Assembly (NCBI RefSeq): GCF_003427025.1
Contig: NZ_QVAI01000012.1
Coordinates: forward strand, 124,001 to 188,000
Source: Jiangella endophytica
Lineage (GTDB): Bacteria; Actinomycetota; Actinomycetes; Jiangellales; Jiangellaceae
Length of the DNA: 64,000 nt
Direction: 5' to 3'
Part shown: in pieces, positions 49,107 to 58,341 of the stretch
Layout: each line of letters opens with the position of its first letter
Numbering within the stretch: position 1 is the first letter of the stretch
The notes under the pieces: model-generated
What the model was told of the DNA's origin: nothing
The model's input: the letters and a program-made list of their open reading frames with translations, nothing else
Databases searched by the model: none
Translations under genes and position numbers: made by a program

Positions 49107-50117
49107 ATCGCCCGCCTGGCGGTCGCGGCTGGCCAGCAGCCGGCGGTAGGACGCCAGGCGGTCCGGGTCGACGCGGCCGGCGGCCAGCGCGGCGTCGAGG
49201 CCGCACTCCGGCGCGCCGTCGGCGTGGGTGCAGCCGCGCGGGCACTCCTCGGTCTCGGCGGCGAGGTCGGGGAAGGCGAGGATCAGGCGGTCGGGGTCGA
49301 CGTGCGCCAGGCCGAACGAGCGGATGCCCGGCGTGTCGATGACCCAGCCGCCGTCCGGCAGCGGCAGCGCGACGGCGCTCGTCGACGTGTGCCGGCCGCG
49401 CCCGGTGACGACGTTGACCTGGCCGGTCGCGCGGTCCGCGCCCGGCACGAGCGCGTTCACCAGGGTCGACTTGCCGACTCCGGAGTGGCCGACGAGGACG
49501 GTGACGCGGTCGTGCAGGTGGCCGGCGACGTCGCCGACGTCGGCGACGGCCGATCCGGGCGCCAGCCGGGTCGCGACGGCCGGGACGTGCAGCGGGGCGT
49601 ACGCCGCCAGCAGCGGCCCGGGGTCGGCGAGGTCGGCCTTGGTGAGGCACAGCAGCGGCTCGATCCCGGCGTCGAACGATGCCACGAGGGCGCGGTCGAT
49701 CAGCCGCGGCCGCGGCTCGGGGTCGGCGACGGCGGTGACGATCATCAGCTGGTCGGCGTTGGCGACGATGATCCGCTCGACCGGATCGTCGTCGTCGGCG
49801 GTGCGCCGCAGGACGGTGGCGCGTTCCTCGACCCGCACGATGCGGGCCAGCGTGCCGGGTGCGCCGGACACGTCGCCGACCAGGCCGACGCGGTCGCCCA
49901 CGACGACCGCCTTGCGGCCCAGCTCGCGCGCCGCCATGGCCGTCACCGTCATGGCGTCGAGCACGCACGTGTAGCGGCCACGGTCGACGGCGATGACCAG
50001 CGCCGGCCTGGCGTCGGCGTGGGCCGGACGGAGCTTGCTGCGCGGCCGCGAGCCGCGTCCCGGGCGGACCCTGACGTCGCCCTCGTCGTAGGACGAGGCG
50101 GCGGTCCGCCGGGCCAT
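49104..50117 (-). CDS. rsgA: ribosome small-subunit-dependent GTPase A
   Basis: This 337-residue protein is RsgA (YjeQ), a GTPase that checks 30S ribosome maturation. It has an N-terminal OB-fold (about 50-105), a circularly permuted GTPase in which L-T-K-A-D (G4, about 173-177) comes before G-H-S-G-V-G-K-S-T (G1, about 216-224), and D-T-P-G-I-R (G3, about 266-271), then a zinc domain with C-P-R-G-C-T-H-x5-C. The first ~45 residues are basic. The ATG overlaps the aroA stop (ATGA), so the two are coupled. The TAG stop coincides with the end of a short inverted-repeat element. Confidence 0.92.
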   Translation of the reverse strand: MARRTAASSYDEGDVRVRPGRGSRPRSKLRPAHADARPALVIAVDRGRYTCVLDAMTVTAMAARELGRKAVVVGDRVGLVGDVSGAPGTLARIVRVEERATVLRRTADDDDPVERIIVANADQLMIVTAVADPEPRPRLIDRALVASFDAGIEPLLCLTKADLADPGPLLAAYAPLHVPAVATRLAPGSAVADVGDVAGHLHDRVTVLVGHSGVGKSTLVNALVPGADRATGQVNVVTGRGRHTSTSAVALPLPDGGWVIDTPGIRSFGLAHVDPDRLILAFPDLAAETEECPRGCTHADGAPECGLDAALAAGRVDPDRLASYRRLLASRDRQAGD

Positions 50118-51409
50118 CACGCGGACGTGTCCTGACCGAGGAGGGCCGACCACATGCCGGGGAAGTCGGCGAGCGTCTTCGATGTGGTCGCGATGTCGTC
50201 GACCTCGACCCCCGGCACCACCAGCCCGAGCACGGCGCCGGCCTGCGCCATGCGGTGATCGGCGTAGCTGTGGAAGACGCCGGCCCGCAGCGGTGCCGGC
50301 GCGATGTCGAGGCCGTCGGCGGTCTCGGTGACCTCGCCGCCCAGCCCGTTGATCTCGGTGGCCAGCGCGGCCAGCCGGTCGGTCTCGTGTCCGCGCAGGT
50401 GAGCGATGCCGCGCAGGTGCGACGGCGTGCTCGCGACGGCGGCCAGCGCGGCCAGGACGGGGGTCAGCTCGCCGACGTCGTGCAGGTCGGCGTCGATGCC
50501 GAGCACCGTGCCGGTGCCGCGCACCGTCAGCGCGCCGTCGTCGAGCGAGACGTCGGCGCCCATGCGGGCCAGGAGCTCGCTCAGCTGGGCGCCCGGCTGT
50601 GTCGTGGCGGCAGGCCAGCGCGGCACCCGGACCGTCCCGCCGGTCAGCACGGCGGCGGCCAGGAACGGCGCGGCGTTGGAGAGGTCGGGCTCGACGACGG
50701 TGTCGACGGCGCGGACGGTGCCCGGCTCGACCCGCCAGACGTTCGGCTCGGAGTCGTCGACCTCGACGCCATGCTCGCGCAGCATGGCCACCGTCATGTC
50801 GATGTGCGGCTGCGACGGGACCGGCCTGCCGTCGTGGTGGACGGTGACGCCCTTGTCGTAGCGCGGCGCCGACAGCAGCAGCCCGCTGACGAACTGCGAC
50901 GACCCCGACGCGTCGATGGTGACGTCCCCGCCGGGGACCGCGCCCGTGCCGGCGACGGTGAACGGCAGCACGCCGCGCCCGCCGTCGTCGATGCTGACGC
51001 CGAGGGCCTGCAGCGCGTCGAGCACGGTGCCCATGGGGCGCAGCCGGGCCTGCGGATCGCCGTCGAACCGGACGTCGCCGTGGGCCAGCGCGGCGACCGG
51101 CGGCACGAACCGCATGACGGTGCCGGCCAGGCCGGTGTCGATGGCGGCGTCGCCGCGGACCGGCGCGGGCGTGACACGCACGTCGTCGCCCTCGGTCTCG
51201 AGGCCGACGCCGAGCACCCGCAGCGCGTCGATCATCAGCCGGGTGTCGCGCGCCAGCAGCGGATGGCGGACCAGCGACGGCCCGGCGGCGAGCGCGGCGA
51301 GCACGAGTGCGCGGTTGGTGATCGACTTCGAGCCGGGCAGCGCGACGGTGGCGTCGACCGGTGCGGCGGCGGTCGGTGCAGGCCAGAGCGGGGCAGTGGT
51401 GTCGGTCAT
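50117..51409 (-). CDS. aroA: 3-phosphoshikimate 1-carboxyvinyltransferase (EPSP synthase)
   Basis: This 430-residue protein is EPSP synthase, the sixth step of the shikimate pathway, which joins PEP to shikimate-3-phosphate. Visible motifs are [12 protein letters not shown] (about 24-35, phosphate binding), G-T-V-M-R-F-V-P-P (about 95-103), [13 protein letters not shown] (about 167-179) and the late [10 protein letters not shown] (about 379-388). The length is normal. The order aroA-rsgA with overlap is common in actinobacteria. No other shikimate gene is nearby. Confidence 0.93.
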   Translation of the reverse strand: MTDTTAPLWPAPTAAAPVDATVALPGSKSITNRALVLAALAAGPSLVRHPLLARDTRLMIDALRVLGVGLETEGDDVRVTPAPVRGDAAIDTGLAGTVMRFVPPVAALAHGDVRFDGDPQARLRPMGTVLDALQALGVSIDDGGRGVLPFTVAGTGAVPGGDVTIDASGSSQFVSGLLLSAPRYDKGVTVHHDGRPVPSQPHIDMTVAMLREHGVEVDDSEPNVWRVEPGTVRAVDTVVEPDLSNAAPFLAAAVLTGGTVRVPRWPAATTQPGAQLSELLARMGADVSLDDGALTVRGTGTVLGIDADLHDVGELTPVLAALAAVASTPSHLRGIAHLRGHETDRLAALATEINGLGGEVTETADGLDIAPAPLRAGVFHSYADHRMAQAGAVLGLVVPGVEVDDIATTSKTLADFPGMWSALLGQDTSA

Positions 51410-51452
51410 CGGGCACCCAGCCTATCGGGTGCCCGACGACCTCACCCGCGGA

Positions 51453-52964
51453 TTATTCCGCGTCGACCCAGTCGAAGGTCTTCGTGACGGCTTTCTTCCA
51501 GGTGCGGTACAGCTTCTCGCGGTGGGCATCGTCCATGTCGGGATCCCACTGCTTGTCCTGCGCCCAGTTGGTGCGGATGTCGTCCTCGCTGTTCCAGAAG
51601 CCCGTCGCCAGGCCGGCCGCGTAGGCCGCGCCGAGCGCCGTCGTCTCCGCGACGACCGGCCGGATGACCGGGACGCCGAGGACGTCGGCCTGGAACTGCA
51701 TGAGCAACTCGTTCGCCACCATGCCGCCGTCGACCTTGAGCGACGTCAGCGCCACCCCGGAGTCGGCGTTCATGGCGTCGATGACCTCGCGGGACTGGAA
51801 GGCCGTGGCCTCCAGCACCGCGCGGGCGATGTGCCCCTTGTTCACGAACCGGGTCAGCCCGACGATCGCCCCCCGGGCGTCGGACCGCCAGTACGGTGCG
51901 AACAGACCGGAGAACGCCGGGACGAAGTAGGCCCCGCCGTTGTCGTCGACGCTGCGGGCCAGCGGCTCGATCTCGGGTGCCGCGCCGATGATGCCGAGGT
52001 TGTCGCGCAACCACTGCACCAGCGAGCCGGTGACCGCGATGGAGCCCTCCAGCGCGTAGACGGCGGCGTTGTCGCCGATCTTGTAGCAGACGGTGGTGAG
52101 CAGGCCGTTCTCGCTCATCACCTTCTCCGTCCCGGTGTTCAGCAGGACGAAGTTGCCGGTGCCGTAGGTGTTCTTCGCCTCGCCCGGCGACAGGCAGGCC
52201 TGGCCGAACGTGGCCGCCTGCTGGTCGCCCAGGATCCCGGCGACGGGCAGCCCGCCCAGCGCGCCGCGCTCGCGGATGGTCCCGTACACCTCCGACGACG
52301 ACCGGATCTCCGGGAGCATCGACAACGGGATGCCCATGTCGGAGGCGTTGTCCTCGCGCCAGGACAGGGTGTCCAGGTCCATCAGCATGGTGCGCGAGGC
52401 GTTGGTCGGGTCGGTGTAGTGCAGCCCGCCGTCCGGCCCGCCGGTGGCGTTCCACAGCACCCAGGTGTCCATGTTGCCGAACACCAGGTCGCCGGCCTCG
52501 GCCTTGGCCCGGGCGCCCTCGACGTTGTCGAGGATCCACTTCACCTTCGGTCCGGAGAAGTAGGTGGCGAGCGGCAGCCCCGTCGTGGCCCGGTACCGTT
52601 CCTGGCCGCCGCCGAGCTTCCCGAGCTCGTCGACGATGCGGTCGGTGCGGGTGTCCTGCCAGACGATGGCGTTGTAGACCGGCTTGCCGGTCGTGCGGTC
52701 CCAGACCACGGTGGTCTCGCGCTGGTTCGTGATGCCCACAGCCACGACGTCGTTGGTGACGAGGTCACGTTTGGCCAATGCCCCCGCGCAGACCTCACGC
52801 GTGTTCTGCCAGACCTCCACCGGATCGTGTTCGACCCAGCCGGCCTGCGGGAAGATCTGCTGGTGCTCCCGCTGGTCGACGGAGACCACCCGGCCGGAGT
52901 GATCGAAGATCATGCACCGGGTGGATGTGGTGCCCTGATCGATGGCGGCTACGTACTGAGTCAT
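51453..52964 (-). CDS. glpK: glycerol kinase
   Basis: This 503-residue protein phosphorylates glycerol to glycerol-3-phosphate. The N-terminal [11 protein letters not shown] (about 6-16) is the ATPase-fold phosphate loop, and [13 protein letters not shown] (about 77-89) with [10 protein letters not shown] are FGGY-kinase signatures. [11 protein letters not shown] and [10 protein letters not shown] are further conserved. It is the second gene of a glpF-glpK unit, 50 bases after glpF, with the G3P dehydrogenase gene divergent. The ATG is preceded by GAGGAGAAGGG. Confidence 0.95.
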   Translation of the reverse strand: MTQYVAAIDQGTTSTRCMIFDHSGRVVSVDQREHQQIFPQAGWVEHDPVEVWQNTREVCAGALAKRDLVTNDVVAVGITNQRETTVVWDRTTGKPVYNAIVWQDTRTDRIVDELGKLGGGQERYRATTGLPLATYFSGPKVKWILDNVEGARAKAEAGDLVFGNMDTWVLWNATGGPDGGLHYTDPTNASRTMLMDLDTLSWREDNASDMGIPLSMLPEIRSSSEVYGTIRERGALGGLPVAGILGDQQAATFGQACLSPGEAKNTYGTGNFVLLNTGTEKVMSENGLLTTVCYKIGDNAAVYALEGSIAVTGSLVQWLRDNLGIIGAAPEIEPLARSVDDNGGAYFVPAFSGLFAPYWRSDARGAIVGLTRFVNKGHIARAVLEATAFQSREVIDAMNADSGVALTSLKVDGGMVANELLMQFQADVLGVPVIRPVVAETTALGAAYAAGLATGFWNSEDDIRTNWAQDKQWDPDMDDAHREKLYRTWKKAVTKTFDWVDAE

Positions 52965-53014
52965 CCCTTCTCCTCACATCGTCGTACGGGGGCAGGCAGT
53001 ACCCGGTTGGGCGA

Positions 53015-53725
53015 TCAGTAGATGGCCTTGGCGAGCAGGGCGCCGAGGACACCACCGATGATGGGACCCACCACGGGCACCCAGGAGTAACCCCAGTCGC
53101 TCGTGCCCTTGCCTCTGATGGGCAGGAGCGCGTGCGCGATGCGGGGGCCGAGGTCACGGGCCGGGTTGATGGCGTAGCCGGTCGGGCCACCGAGGGAGGC
53201 ACCGATGCCGACGACCAGAAGGGCGACGGGCAGCGGGCCGAGGTCGACCGGCGAGTTGCCGAACGAGAGGATGACGAACAGCAGGACGAAGGTACCGATG
53301 ATCTCCGTCACGGTGTTCCACAGCGGGTTGCGGATCTGCGGGCCCGTGGAGAACACGCCCAGCTTCTTGCCGGCTTCCTCCTCGGCGTCGAAGTGCTGCC
53401 TGAACGCCAGCCAGCAGACGATGGCACCGACGAACGCGCCGCAGAGTTGGGCGAGGATGTAGGTCGGTACGTCCGACCAGTCGGTGGTGCCCTCGACGGC
53501 GAGGCCGATCGTCACGGCGGGGTTGATGTGAGCGCCCGAAGGCAGCGCCACGTACACGCCGGAGAAGACCGCAAGGCCCCAGCCGAAGTTGATGAGCAGC
53601 CAGCCACCGCCGAGCCCTTTGCTCTGCGTGAGGATCGCGGTGGCGACCACACCGCAGCCCAGCAGCGTCAGCATCGCGGTGCCGAGGAACTCGCTCTGGA
53701 AGATGTCGCCGAAACTCAGGTCCAT
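53015..53725 (-). CDS. glpF: glycerol facilitator (MIP family)
   Basis: This 236-residue protein is a MIP channel with six membrane helices and both half-helix motifs: H-I-N-P-A-V-T (about 64-70) and A-I-N-P-A-R-D-L-G-P-R (about 188-198). The aspartate after the second N-P-A-R marks glycerol rather than water channels. It lets glycerol enter for the kinase encoded next. The ATG at 53725 is preceded by GGAGG, and the frame upstream has no better start. The intergenic region with glpD carries two palindromes. Confidence 0.93.
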   Translation of the reverse strand: MDLSFGDIFQSEFLGTAMLTLLGCGVVATAILTQSKGLGGGWLLINFGWGLAVFSGVYVALPSGAHINPAVTIGLAVEGTTDWSDVPTYILAQLCGAFVGAIVCWLAFRQHFDAEEEAGKKLGVFSTGPQIRNPLWNTVTEIIGTFVLLFVILSFGNSPVDLGPLPVALLVVGIGASLGGPTGYAINPARDLGPRIAHALLPIRGKGTSDWGYSWVPVVGPIIGGVLGALLAKAIY

Positions 53726-53786
53726 GTGAACCTCCGCTTCCGTTGACGACAACGGCCGTGGCGTCCCCGGTATCCCGGCTGGTCTC

Positions 53787-53843
53787 GGCAACGTTGCCAA
53801 GGGTCTCTTCGGAACTTACTGGTGCGTAGAGCAACTGTCTACG
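53787..53843. promoter_or_regulatory. two palindromes in the glpF/glpD divergent region
   Basis: GGCAACGTTGCC at 53787-53798 is a perfect 12-bp palindrome, and CGTAGA at 53825-53830 pairs with TCTACG at 53838-53843 across seven bases. Both lie in the 220-bp gap between the divergent glp genes, where an operator for a glycerol regulator is expected. No regulator gene is next to them. Confidence 0.55.
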
Positions 53844-53945
53844 TTCTTCGCGACCTGAGCGGGTAGCGTGTTGCAGGGGTGCCGCTGACGCGATGCGACC
53901 TTGGCGGCATTCGACCGCTTTATGCGCTCTGAGCTGCAAGGAGAC

Positions 53946-55700
53946 GTGATCGACGTGACCCGTGACAGCGAGCGGGCCGAAACGGCCGGCCCGAGTGGCC
54001 GGCTGGGGCCGCAGGCTCGGCAGGAGAACTGGGACCGCCTCGGCTCCGAACACTTCGACGTCGTCGTCATCGGCGGCGGCGTGGTGGGTACGGGCGCCGC
54101 GCTCGACGCCGTCACGCGCGGGCTGCGGGTGGCGCTGGTCGAGGCGCGCGATTTCGCCGCCGGCACGTCGAGCCGGTCGAGCAAGCTGTTCCACGGCGGC
54201 CTGCGCTACCTCGAGCAGTTCGAGTTCGGCCTGGTGCGCGAGGCGCTGCACGAGCGCGAGCTGATGCTCACCCGCATCGCTCCGCACCTGGTCAAGCCGG
54301 TGAGCTTCCTCTATCCGCTCAAGCACCGTTGGTGGGAGCGCCCGTACACCGCGGCCGGTCTGCTCATGTACGACACCATGGGCGGCGCCCGGTCCGTGCC
54401 GGGCCAGAAGCACCTCACCCGGGCCGGAGCGCTGCGGCTGTTCCCGGGCCTACGCCACGACGCCCTCATCGGCGGCGTCCGCTACTACGACGCGCAGTCC
54501 GACGACGCTCGCCACACCCTCACCGTCGCTCGCACCGCCGCCCACTACGGCGCCGTCGTGCGGTCGTCGACGCAGGTCATCGCGTTCCTGCGCGAGGCCG
54601 ACCGCATCACCGGCGTACGTCTGCGCGACGTCGAGACCGGCGCCGAGCAGGAGGTCACCGCCGACGTCGTCGTCAACTGCACCGGCGTGTGGACCGACGA
54701 GATGCAGCGGCTGGCCGGCACCCGTGGCCGGTTCCGGGTCCGGTCCAGCAAGGGCGTGCACATCGTCGTCCCGCGCGACCGCATCGCCGCCGAGAGCGGG
54801 CTGATCCTGCGCACGGAGAAGTCGGTGCTGTTCGTCATTCCGTGGCGCAACCACTGGATCATCGGCACCACCGACACCGACTGGAACTTCGACCTCGCCC
54901 ACCCCGCGGCCACCAAGGCCGACATCGACTACATCCTCGAGCACGTCAACTCCGTCCTCGCCACCCCGCTCACCCACGACGACATCGAGGGCGTGTACGC
55001 GGGGCTGCGGCCGCTGCTCGCCGGCGAGAGCGAGCAGAGCTCGAAGCTGTCGCGCGAGCACGCGGTGGCCCGGCCCGCGCCCGGCATGGTCGCCATCGCC
55101 GGCGGCAAGTACACGACCTACCGGGTCATGGCCAAGGACGCCATCGACGCCGCCCGCACCGACCTGCGCGGCTGGATCCGCCCGTCCATCACCGACAAGG
55201 TGCCGCTGCTCGGGGCCGACGGCTACCACGCCCTCGTCAACCAGGTCGACCGCCTGGCCGACGAGCACGGCGTCCACCCGCACCGGCTGCGGCACCTGCT
55301 CGACCGCTACGGCTCGATGGTGTACGAGGTGCTGGCGCTGGCCGAGGGCCGGCCCGACCTCCTGCAGCCCATCCCCGGCGCCGCCGACTACCTCCAGGTC
55401 GAGGTCGTCTACGCGGTCACCCACGAGGCCGCGCTGCACGTCAGCGACGTGATGACCCGGCGCACGCGCATCAGCATCGAGTACCCGCACCGCGGGCTCG
55501 ACTCCGCCGACGCGGTCGCGCGGCTCATGGCCGAGACCCTCGGTTGGGACGACGCCACCATCGCCCGCGAGGTCGACGTCTACAGCAAGCGCGTCGAGGC
55601 CGAACGCGCGTCCCAGACCGAACCCGACGACCAAGCGGCCGACGGCGTCCGTTCCGCGGCCCCCGAGTTCCGCCCCGGCGTCGCCGAACCCGTGGTCTGA
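53946..55700 (+). CDS. glpD: glycerol-3-phosphate dehydrogenase (FAD)
   Basis: This ~584-residue protein oxidises glycerol-3-phosphate to dihydroxyacetone phosphate, passing electrons to the respiratory chain. The FAD-binding fold begins F-D-V-V-V-I-G-G-G-V-V-G-T-G (about 36-49), followed by S-R-S-S-K-L-F-H-G-G-L-R-Y-L (about 78-91), the G3P-dehydrogenase signature. I-A-G-G-K-Y-T-T-Y-R (about 384-393) is typical for the C-terminal half. GTG 53946 lies just after AAGGAG; GTG 53955 is better spaced and equally possible. It is divergent from glpF-glpK and completes the glycerol pathway. Confidence 0.93.
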   Translation: MIDVTRDSERAETAGPSGRLGPQARQENWDRLGSEHFDVVVIGGGVVGTGAALDAVTRGLRVALVEARDFAAGTSSRSSKLFHGGLRYLEQFEFGLVREALHERELMLTRIAPHLVKPVSFLYPLKHRWWERPYTAAGLLMYDTMGGARSVPGQKHLTRAGALRLFPGLRHDALIGGVRYYDAQSDDARHTLTVARTAAHYGAVVRSSTQVIAFLREADRITGVRLRDVETGAEQEVTADVVVNCTGVWTDEMQRLAGTRGRFRVRSSKGVHIVVPRDRIAAESGLILRTEKSVLFVIPWRNHWIIGTTDTDWNFDLAHPAATKADIDYILEHVNSVLATPLTHDDIEGVYAGLRPLLAGESEQSSKLSREHAVARPAPGMVAIAGGKYTTYRVMAKDAIDAARTDLRGWIRPSITDKVPLLGADGYHALVNQVDRLADEHGVHPHRLRHLLDRYGSMVYEVLALAEGRPDLLQPIPGAADYLQVEVVYAVTHEAALHVSDVMTRRTRISIEYPHRGLDSADAVARLMAETLGWDDATIAREVDVYSKRVEAERASQTEPDDQAADGVRSAAPEFRPGVAEPVV

Positions 55701-55707
55701 GGCCCAC

Positions 55708-56616
55708 TCACCTCTCCTCCGGCGGGCCGACGCGTCCACGGCGTCCGAGAACCATCCACACCGCGAGTCCGGACACGGCGAACCCGGCGAGCGTGGCCAC
55801 TCCGAGCGACTCCCCGAACATCGCCCACGCCCACACGGCGGTCGTGGGCGGCGTCAGGTACAGCAGACTGCTCACCCTGGTGGCGCCGCCCCGCCGCAGC
55901 ACCAGCAGGTACGCCCCGTACCCACCGGCGGTCGACAGCACGAGCACCCACACGACCGCCCACCAGAACCCGCTCGACTCCGGCACGAAGAACCGCCCGA
56001 ACGCGACCGCCTCGCCGGTGAACGCGACCGCCGCGATCACGACGTGCACGCTCAGCGACACGGTCAGACCTCCGGCCGGCCGCCACCGCTGCTCCAGCAC
56101 GGTGCCCGCCGAGAGCGCCAGCATGCCGCCCACCGGCAGTAGGTACGTCCACGCCGACCCGCCGGCGCCGATGTCGTCCGCGACGACGATGCCGACGCCT
56201 ACCAGGCCGAGCCACAGCCCCAGCCGGGCGCGTCCGCTGACCGCCTCGCCGAGCAGCCGTCGCGCGGCCGTCGCGACGACCAGAGGCTGAAGGGCCGCGA
56301 TCAGCGCGGTCGTGCCGGCGGGGACGCCGAGGCCGATGCCCGTGACCACGCCGCCGAGATAGAGGGTCTGCGAGAGCAGGCCCACGACGGCGTGCCGGCC
56401 GAGGTCGCGGCGGGCCATCCGGACCAGCGACGGCGCGACGACCGGGAGCAGGAGCGCCGCGGCGACCAGGTAGCGCCACGACAGGAGAGTGTCGGCGGGC
56501 GCGTGCTCGGTGCCGAGCCGGGCGCCGATGAACCCGGAGCTCCAGAAGACGACGAGCGCGGTGGCGGTGCCGACGTCGACGGCCGAGGTGCGGGGGGCGA
56601 GCTGCGTCGTCGTCAT
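55708..56616 (-). CDS. EamA/DMT-family transporter
   Basis: This 302-residue protein has ten hydrophobic segments in two EamA repeats of five, the drug/metabolite transporter layout. The first segment holds the typical V-F-W-S-S-G-F-I-G-A-R-L-G, and the second repeat begins near W-T-Y-L-L-P-V-G-G-M-L-A-L-S-A-G-T-V. Members export amino acids, metabolites or drugs. It is divergent from a TetR gene, 59 bases apart, which probably represses it. TTATAT ends seven bases before the ATG with CTGACA 18 bases upstream, so its mRNA is probably leaderless. It ends eight bases from the convergent glpD stop. Confidence 0.87.
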   Translation of the reverse strand: MTTTQLAPRTSAVDVGTATALVVFWSSGFIGARLGTEHAPADTLLSWRYLVAAALLLPVVAPSLVRMARRDLGRHAVVGLLSQTLYLGGVVTGIGLGVPAGTTALIAALQPLVVATAARRLLGEAVSGRARLGLWLGLVGVGIVVADDIGAGGSAWTYLLPVGGMLALSAGTVLEQRWRPAGGLTVSLSVHVVIAAVAFTGEAVAFGRFFVPESSGFWWAVVWVLVLSTAGGYGAYLLVLRRGGATRVSSLLYLTPPTTAVWAWAMFGESLGVATLAGFAVSGLAVWMVLGRRGRVGPPEER

Positions 56617-56628
56617 ACCGCCGATATA

Positions 56629-56648
56629 AACACACCGGTCGGTATACT
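56629..56648. promoter_or_regulatory. operator-promoter of the EamA/TetR pair
   Basis: CACACCGGTCGGTATACT contains the palindrome ACCGGT and the half-site CGGTATAC. TATACT at 56643-56648 can serve as -10 of the TetR gene and, on the other strand, TTATAT near 56624-56629 as -10 of the transporter gene. A bound TetR dimer here would block both. Confidence 0.5.
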
Positions 56649-56675
56649 GTCAGTGTCCACAACGGAGGAGCGGCG

Positions 56676-57284
56676 ATGGCACGGAGGCAACCGGGCACCC
56701 TCACGCCGGCGGGGCAGCGGCTGCTCGACACCGCGAGCACGCTGTTCTATCGGCACGGCATCCGCGCGGTCGGCGTCGACGCCATCGCCGAGGCCGCCGG
56801 CACCACGAAGAAGACGCTGTACGACCGGTTCGGGTCCAAGGACGCGCTGGTCGCGCTCTACCTGGGCCGCCGGTTCGAGCGGTGGCGCGCGTTCGTCGCC
56901 GCGTATCTCGACGAGCACGCGCCGCGGCCCGGCCCGGACCGGGTGCTGGCGGTGTACGACGCACTCGCGCAGTGGCAGCGCGACGCCGACCGCGGGTGCG
57001 CCTTCGTCAACGCGTTCGCCGAGATCGGCGGCACCGACCACCCGGGGGTGGCGGTGATCCGGGCGGAGAAGGACACGGTCCGCGAGCTCTACGTCCGGCT
57101 GGTCGCCGAGGCCGGTGTGCCGACGGCCGAGGCCACCGACGTGGGCCTGCGGCTGGCGCTGCTGCACGAGGGAGCGCTGGTGACGATGACGGCGGGCGGG
57201 CAGCCCGACGCGCTGACGCACGCCCGCGCGGCTGCCGCCGACCTGCTGGCGGCGGCCCTGGACGAATCGTGGAACACACCATGA
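56676..57284 (+). CDS. TetR-family regulator
   Basis: This 202-residue protein has the TetR domain at about 10-58: G-Q-R-L-L-D-T-A-S-T-L-F-Y-R-H-G-I-R-A, then V-D-A-I-A-E-A-A-G-T-T-K-K-T-L-Y-D-R-F-G-S-K-D. The ligand domain has the W-Q-R-D-A-D-R-G-C-A-F-V-N-A stretch shared with YcdC-like and related regulators. ATG 56676 follows GGAGGAG. It is divergent from an EamA transporter, the likely target, and its stop overlaps the ATG of an SCO4402-like gene. Confidence 0.9.
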   Translation: MARRQPGTLTPAGQRLLDTASTLFYRHGIRAVGVDAIAEAAGTTKKTLYDRFGSKDALVALYLGRRFERWRAFVAAYLDEHAPRPGPDRVLAVYDALAQWQRDADRGCAFVNAFAEIGGTDHPGVAVIRAEKDTVRELYVRLVAEAGVPTAEATDVGLRLALLHEGALVTMTAGGQPDALTHARAAAADLLAAALDESWNTP

Positions 57285-57673
57285 CCGACGAGATCCAATA
57301 CCCATCGATGCGCGCGCAGATTGTTTCGGCGCTTGAATCCCTCAGCGATCCGGTCCACCAGTCCACCCGCTGGGGCCGGGTCGAGGAGGGCGTCAACTAC
57401 TACGACGACTTCTCGATGGCCGTGCACATCCTCTATGACGACACGACGGTGTTGCCCTCACCCGAGAACTCGGTTCCGTCGCTGCTGCACCCCGAGGAGG
57501 TGCCCGCGCTCCGGGCGCTCGACGAGGCTCTGGACCCGATGATCACTGACTTGAGCGGCAGCCCGGATGAGGTCTATCTCGCCGATCCCCGGTGGGCGGG
57601 GGTCGTCGGCGCGGCCCGTACGGCGCTGCTGACCATGCGAAGCTCCGATCAGAACGACCCACCGGCCTCGTGA
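57281..57673 (+). CDS. SCO4402-family protein
   Basis: This 130-residue acidic protein resembles the actinobacterial SCO4402 family: R-A-Q-I-V-S-A-L-E-S-L-S-D near 10-22, N-Y-Y-D-D-F-S-M-A-V-H-I-L-Y-D-D-T near 39-55, and a C-terminal D-E-V-Y-L-A-D-P-R-W-A-G-V-V-G-A-A. The family is of unknown function and looks like small cytoplasmic proteins sometimes found beside polymorphic toxins; nothing of that kind is here. It starts within the stop of the TetR gene (ATGA), so it depends on that gene's mRNA. The assignment is from memory of the family pattern. Confidence 0.7.
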   Translation: MTDEIQYPSMRAQIVSALESLSDPVHQSTRWGRVEEGVNYYDDFSMAVHILYDDTTVLPSPENSVPSLLHPEEVPALRALDEALDPMITDLSGSPDEVYLADPRWAGVVGAARTALLTMRSSDQNDPPAS

Positions 57674-57691
57674 GCGAACTCGAGCGTGAGC

Positions 57692-57719
57692 CGGGCCTGG
57701 ACTTGAACGTCCCGGCCCG
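57692..57719. terminator. bidirectional terminator
   Basis: CGGGCC-T-GGAC (57692-57702) pairs with GTCC-C-GGCCCG (57709-57719), broken only by one T/C mismatch. It lies between the convergent SCO4402-like and DoxX genes and can end both transcripts. Confidence 0.8.
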
Positions 57720-57731
57720 AGCAGGGCGCCG

Positions 57732-58292
57732 TCAGGGCGAGACGCGGTGCTGCACCGAGCGCAGGCCCGCCCGGGCCTGACCGGCGGTGGCCTTGGCGGC
57801 CAGCCTCGCCTCGCGCTTGGCCGTCTTGGTGGCCCGCTTCGCGTCCTTGGCGGCTCGCCGCGCCCGCCAGGACAGGCCCGGCTTGCCCTCGGTGTCGACG
57901 CTGGCCAGCAGCAGCCCACCGGCGAGTCCGACGTTCTTCAACGCCTGGATGCGCTGGGTGTTGCGCTGGGTGGGGTCCTCGATCGTCCAGAACGGGTGCC
58001 CGGCCAACGTCGTCGGGACCAGCGACGCCAGCAGCGCGACCGACGCCAGCCGCGGGAACCTGCTCGTGGCCAGCGCCAGCCCCGCGCCGACCTGCACGCC
58101 GGCGTTGATGCGGACGAGGGTCTTCGGGTCCGTCGGCAGCTGCGGCGCCCGCTTCTGCAGCGTGGGGCCGAAGCGGTCGGAGAACGTGGTGGCCGCGGGG
58201 AGCAGCGGCTCGGGGTCGCGCAGGTTCTTGGCGCCCTGCGCGATGAAGATCGTCGCGAGCATCGGGCGGGCGATCATTCGGACGAGGCTCAT
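57732..58292 (-). CDS. DoxX-family membrane protein
   Basis: This 186-residue protein is a DoxX-family membrane protein with four hydrophobic segments. R-M-I-A-R-P-M-L-A-T-I-F-I-A-Q-G at the start, I-N-A-G-V-Q-V-G-A-G-L-A-L-A in the middle and K-N-V-G-L-A-G-G-L-L-L-A near 118-129 are typical of the family. Residues ~140-186 form a basic tail rich in K-R and A, longer than in most relatives. In mycobacteria a DoxX protein works with a thiosulfate sulfurtransferase in redox balance, but no partner is visible here. Confidence 0.87.
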   Translation of the reverse strand: MSLVRMIARPMLATIFIAQGAKNLRDPEPLLPAATTFSDRFGPTLQKRAPQLPTDPKTLVRINAGVQVGAGLALATSRFPRLASVALLASLVPTTLAGHPFWTIEDPTQRNTQRIQALKNVGLAGGLLLASVDTEGKPGLSWRARRAAKDAKRATKTAKREARLAAKATAGQARAGLRSVQHRVSP

Positions 58293-58341
58293 ACCCCTTG
58301 CCTACCACGAAACCCGCGCTCGCCGGTGCGAGGATGGGCGT

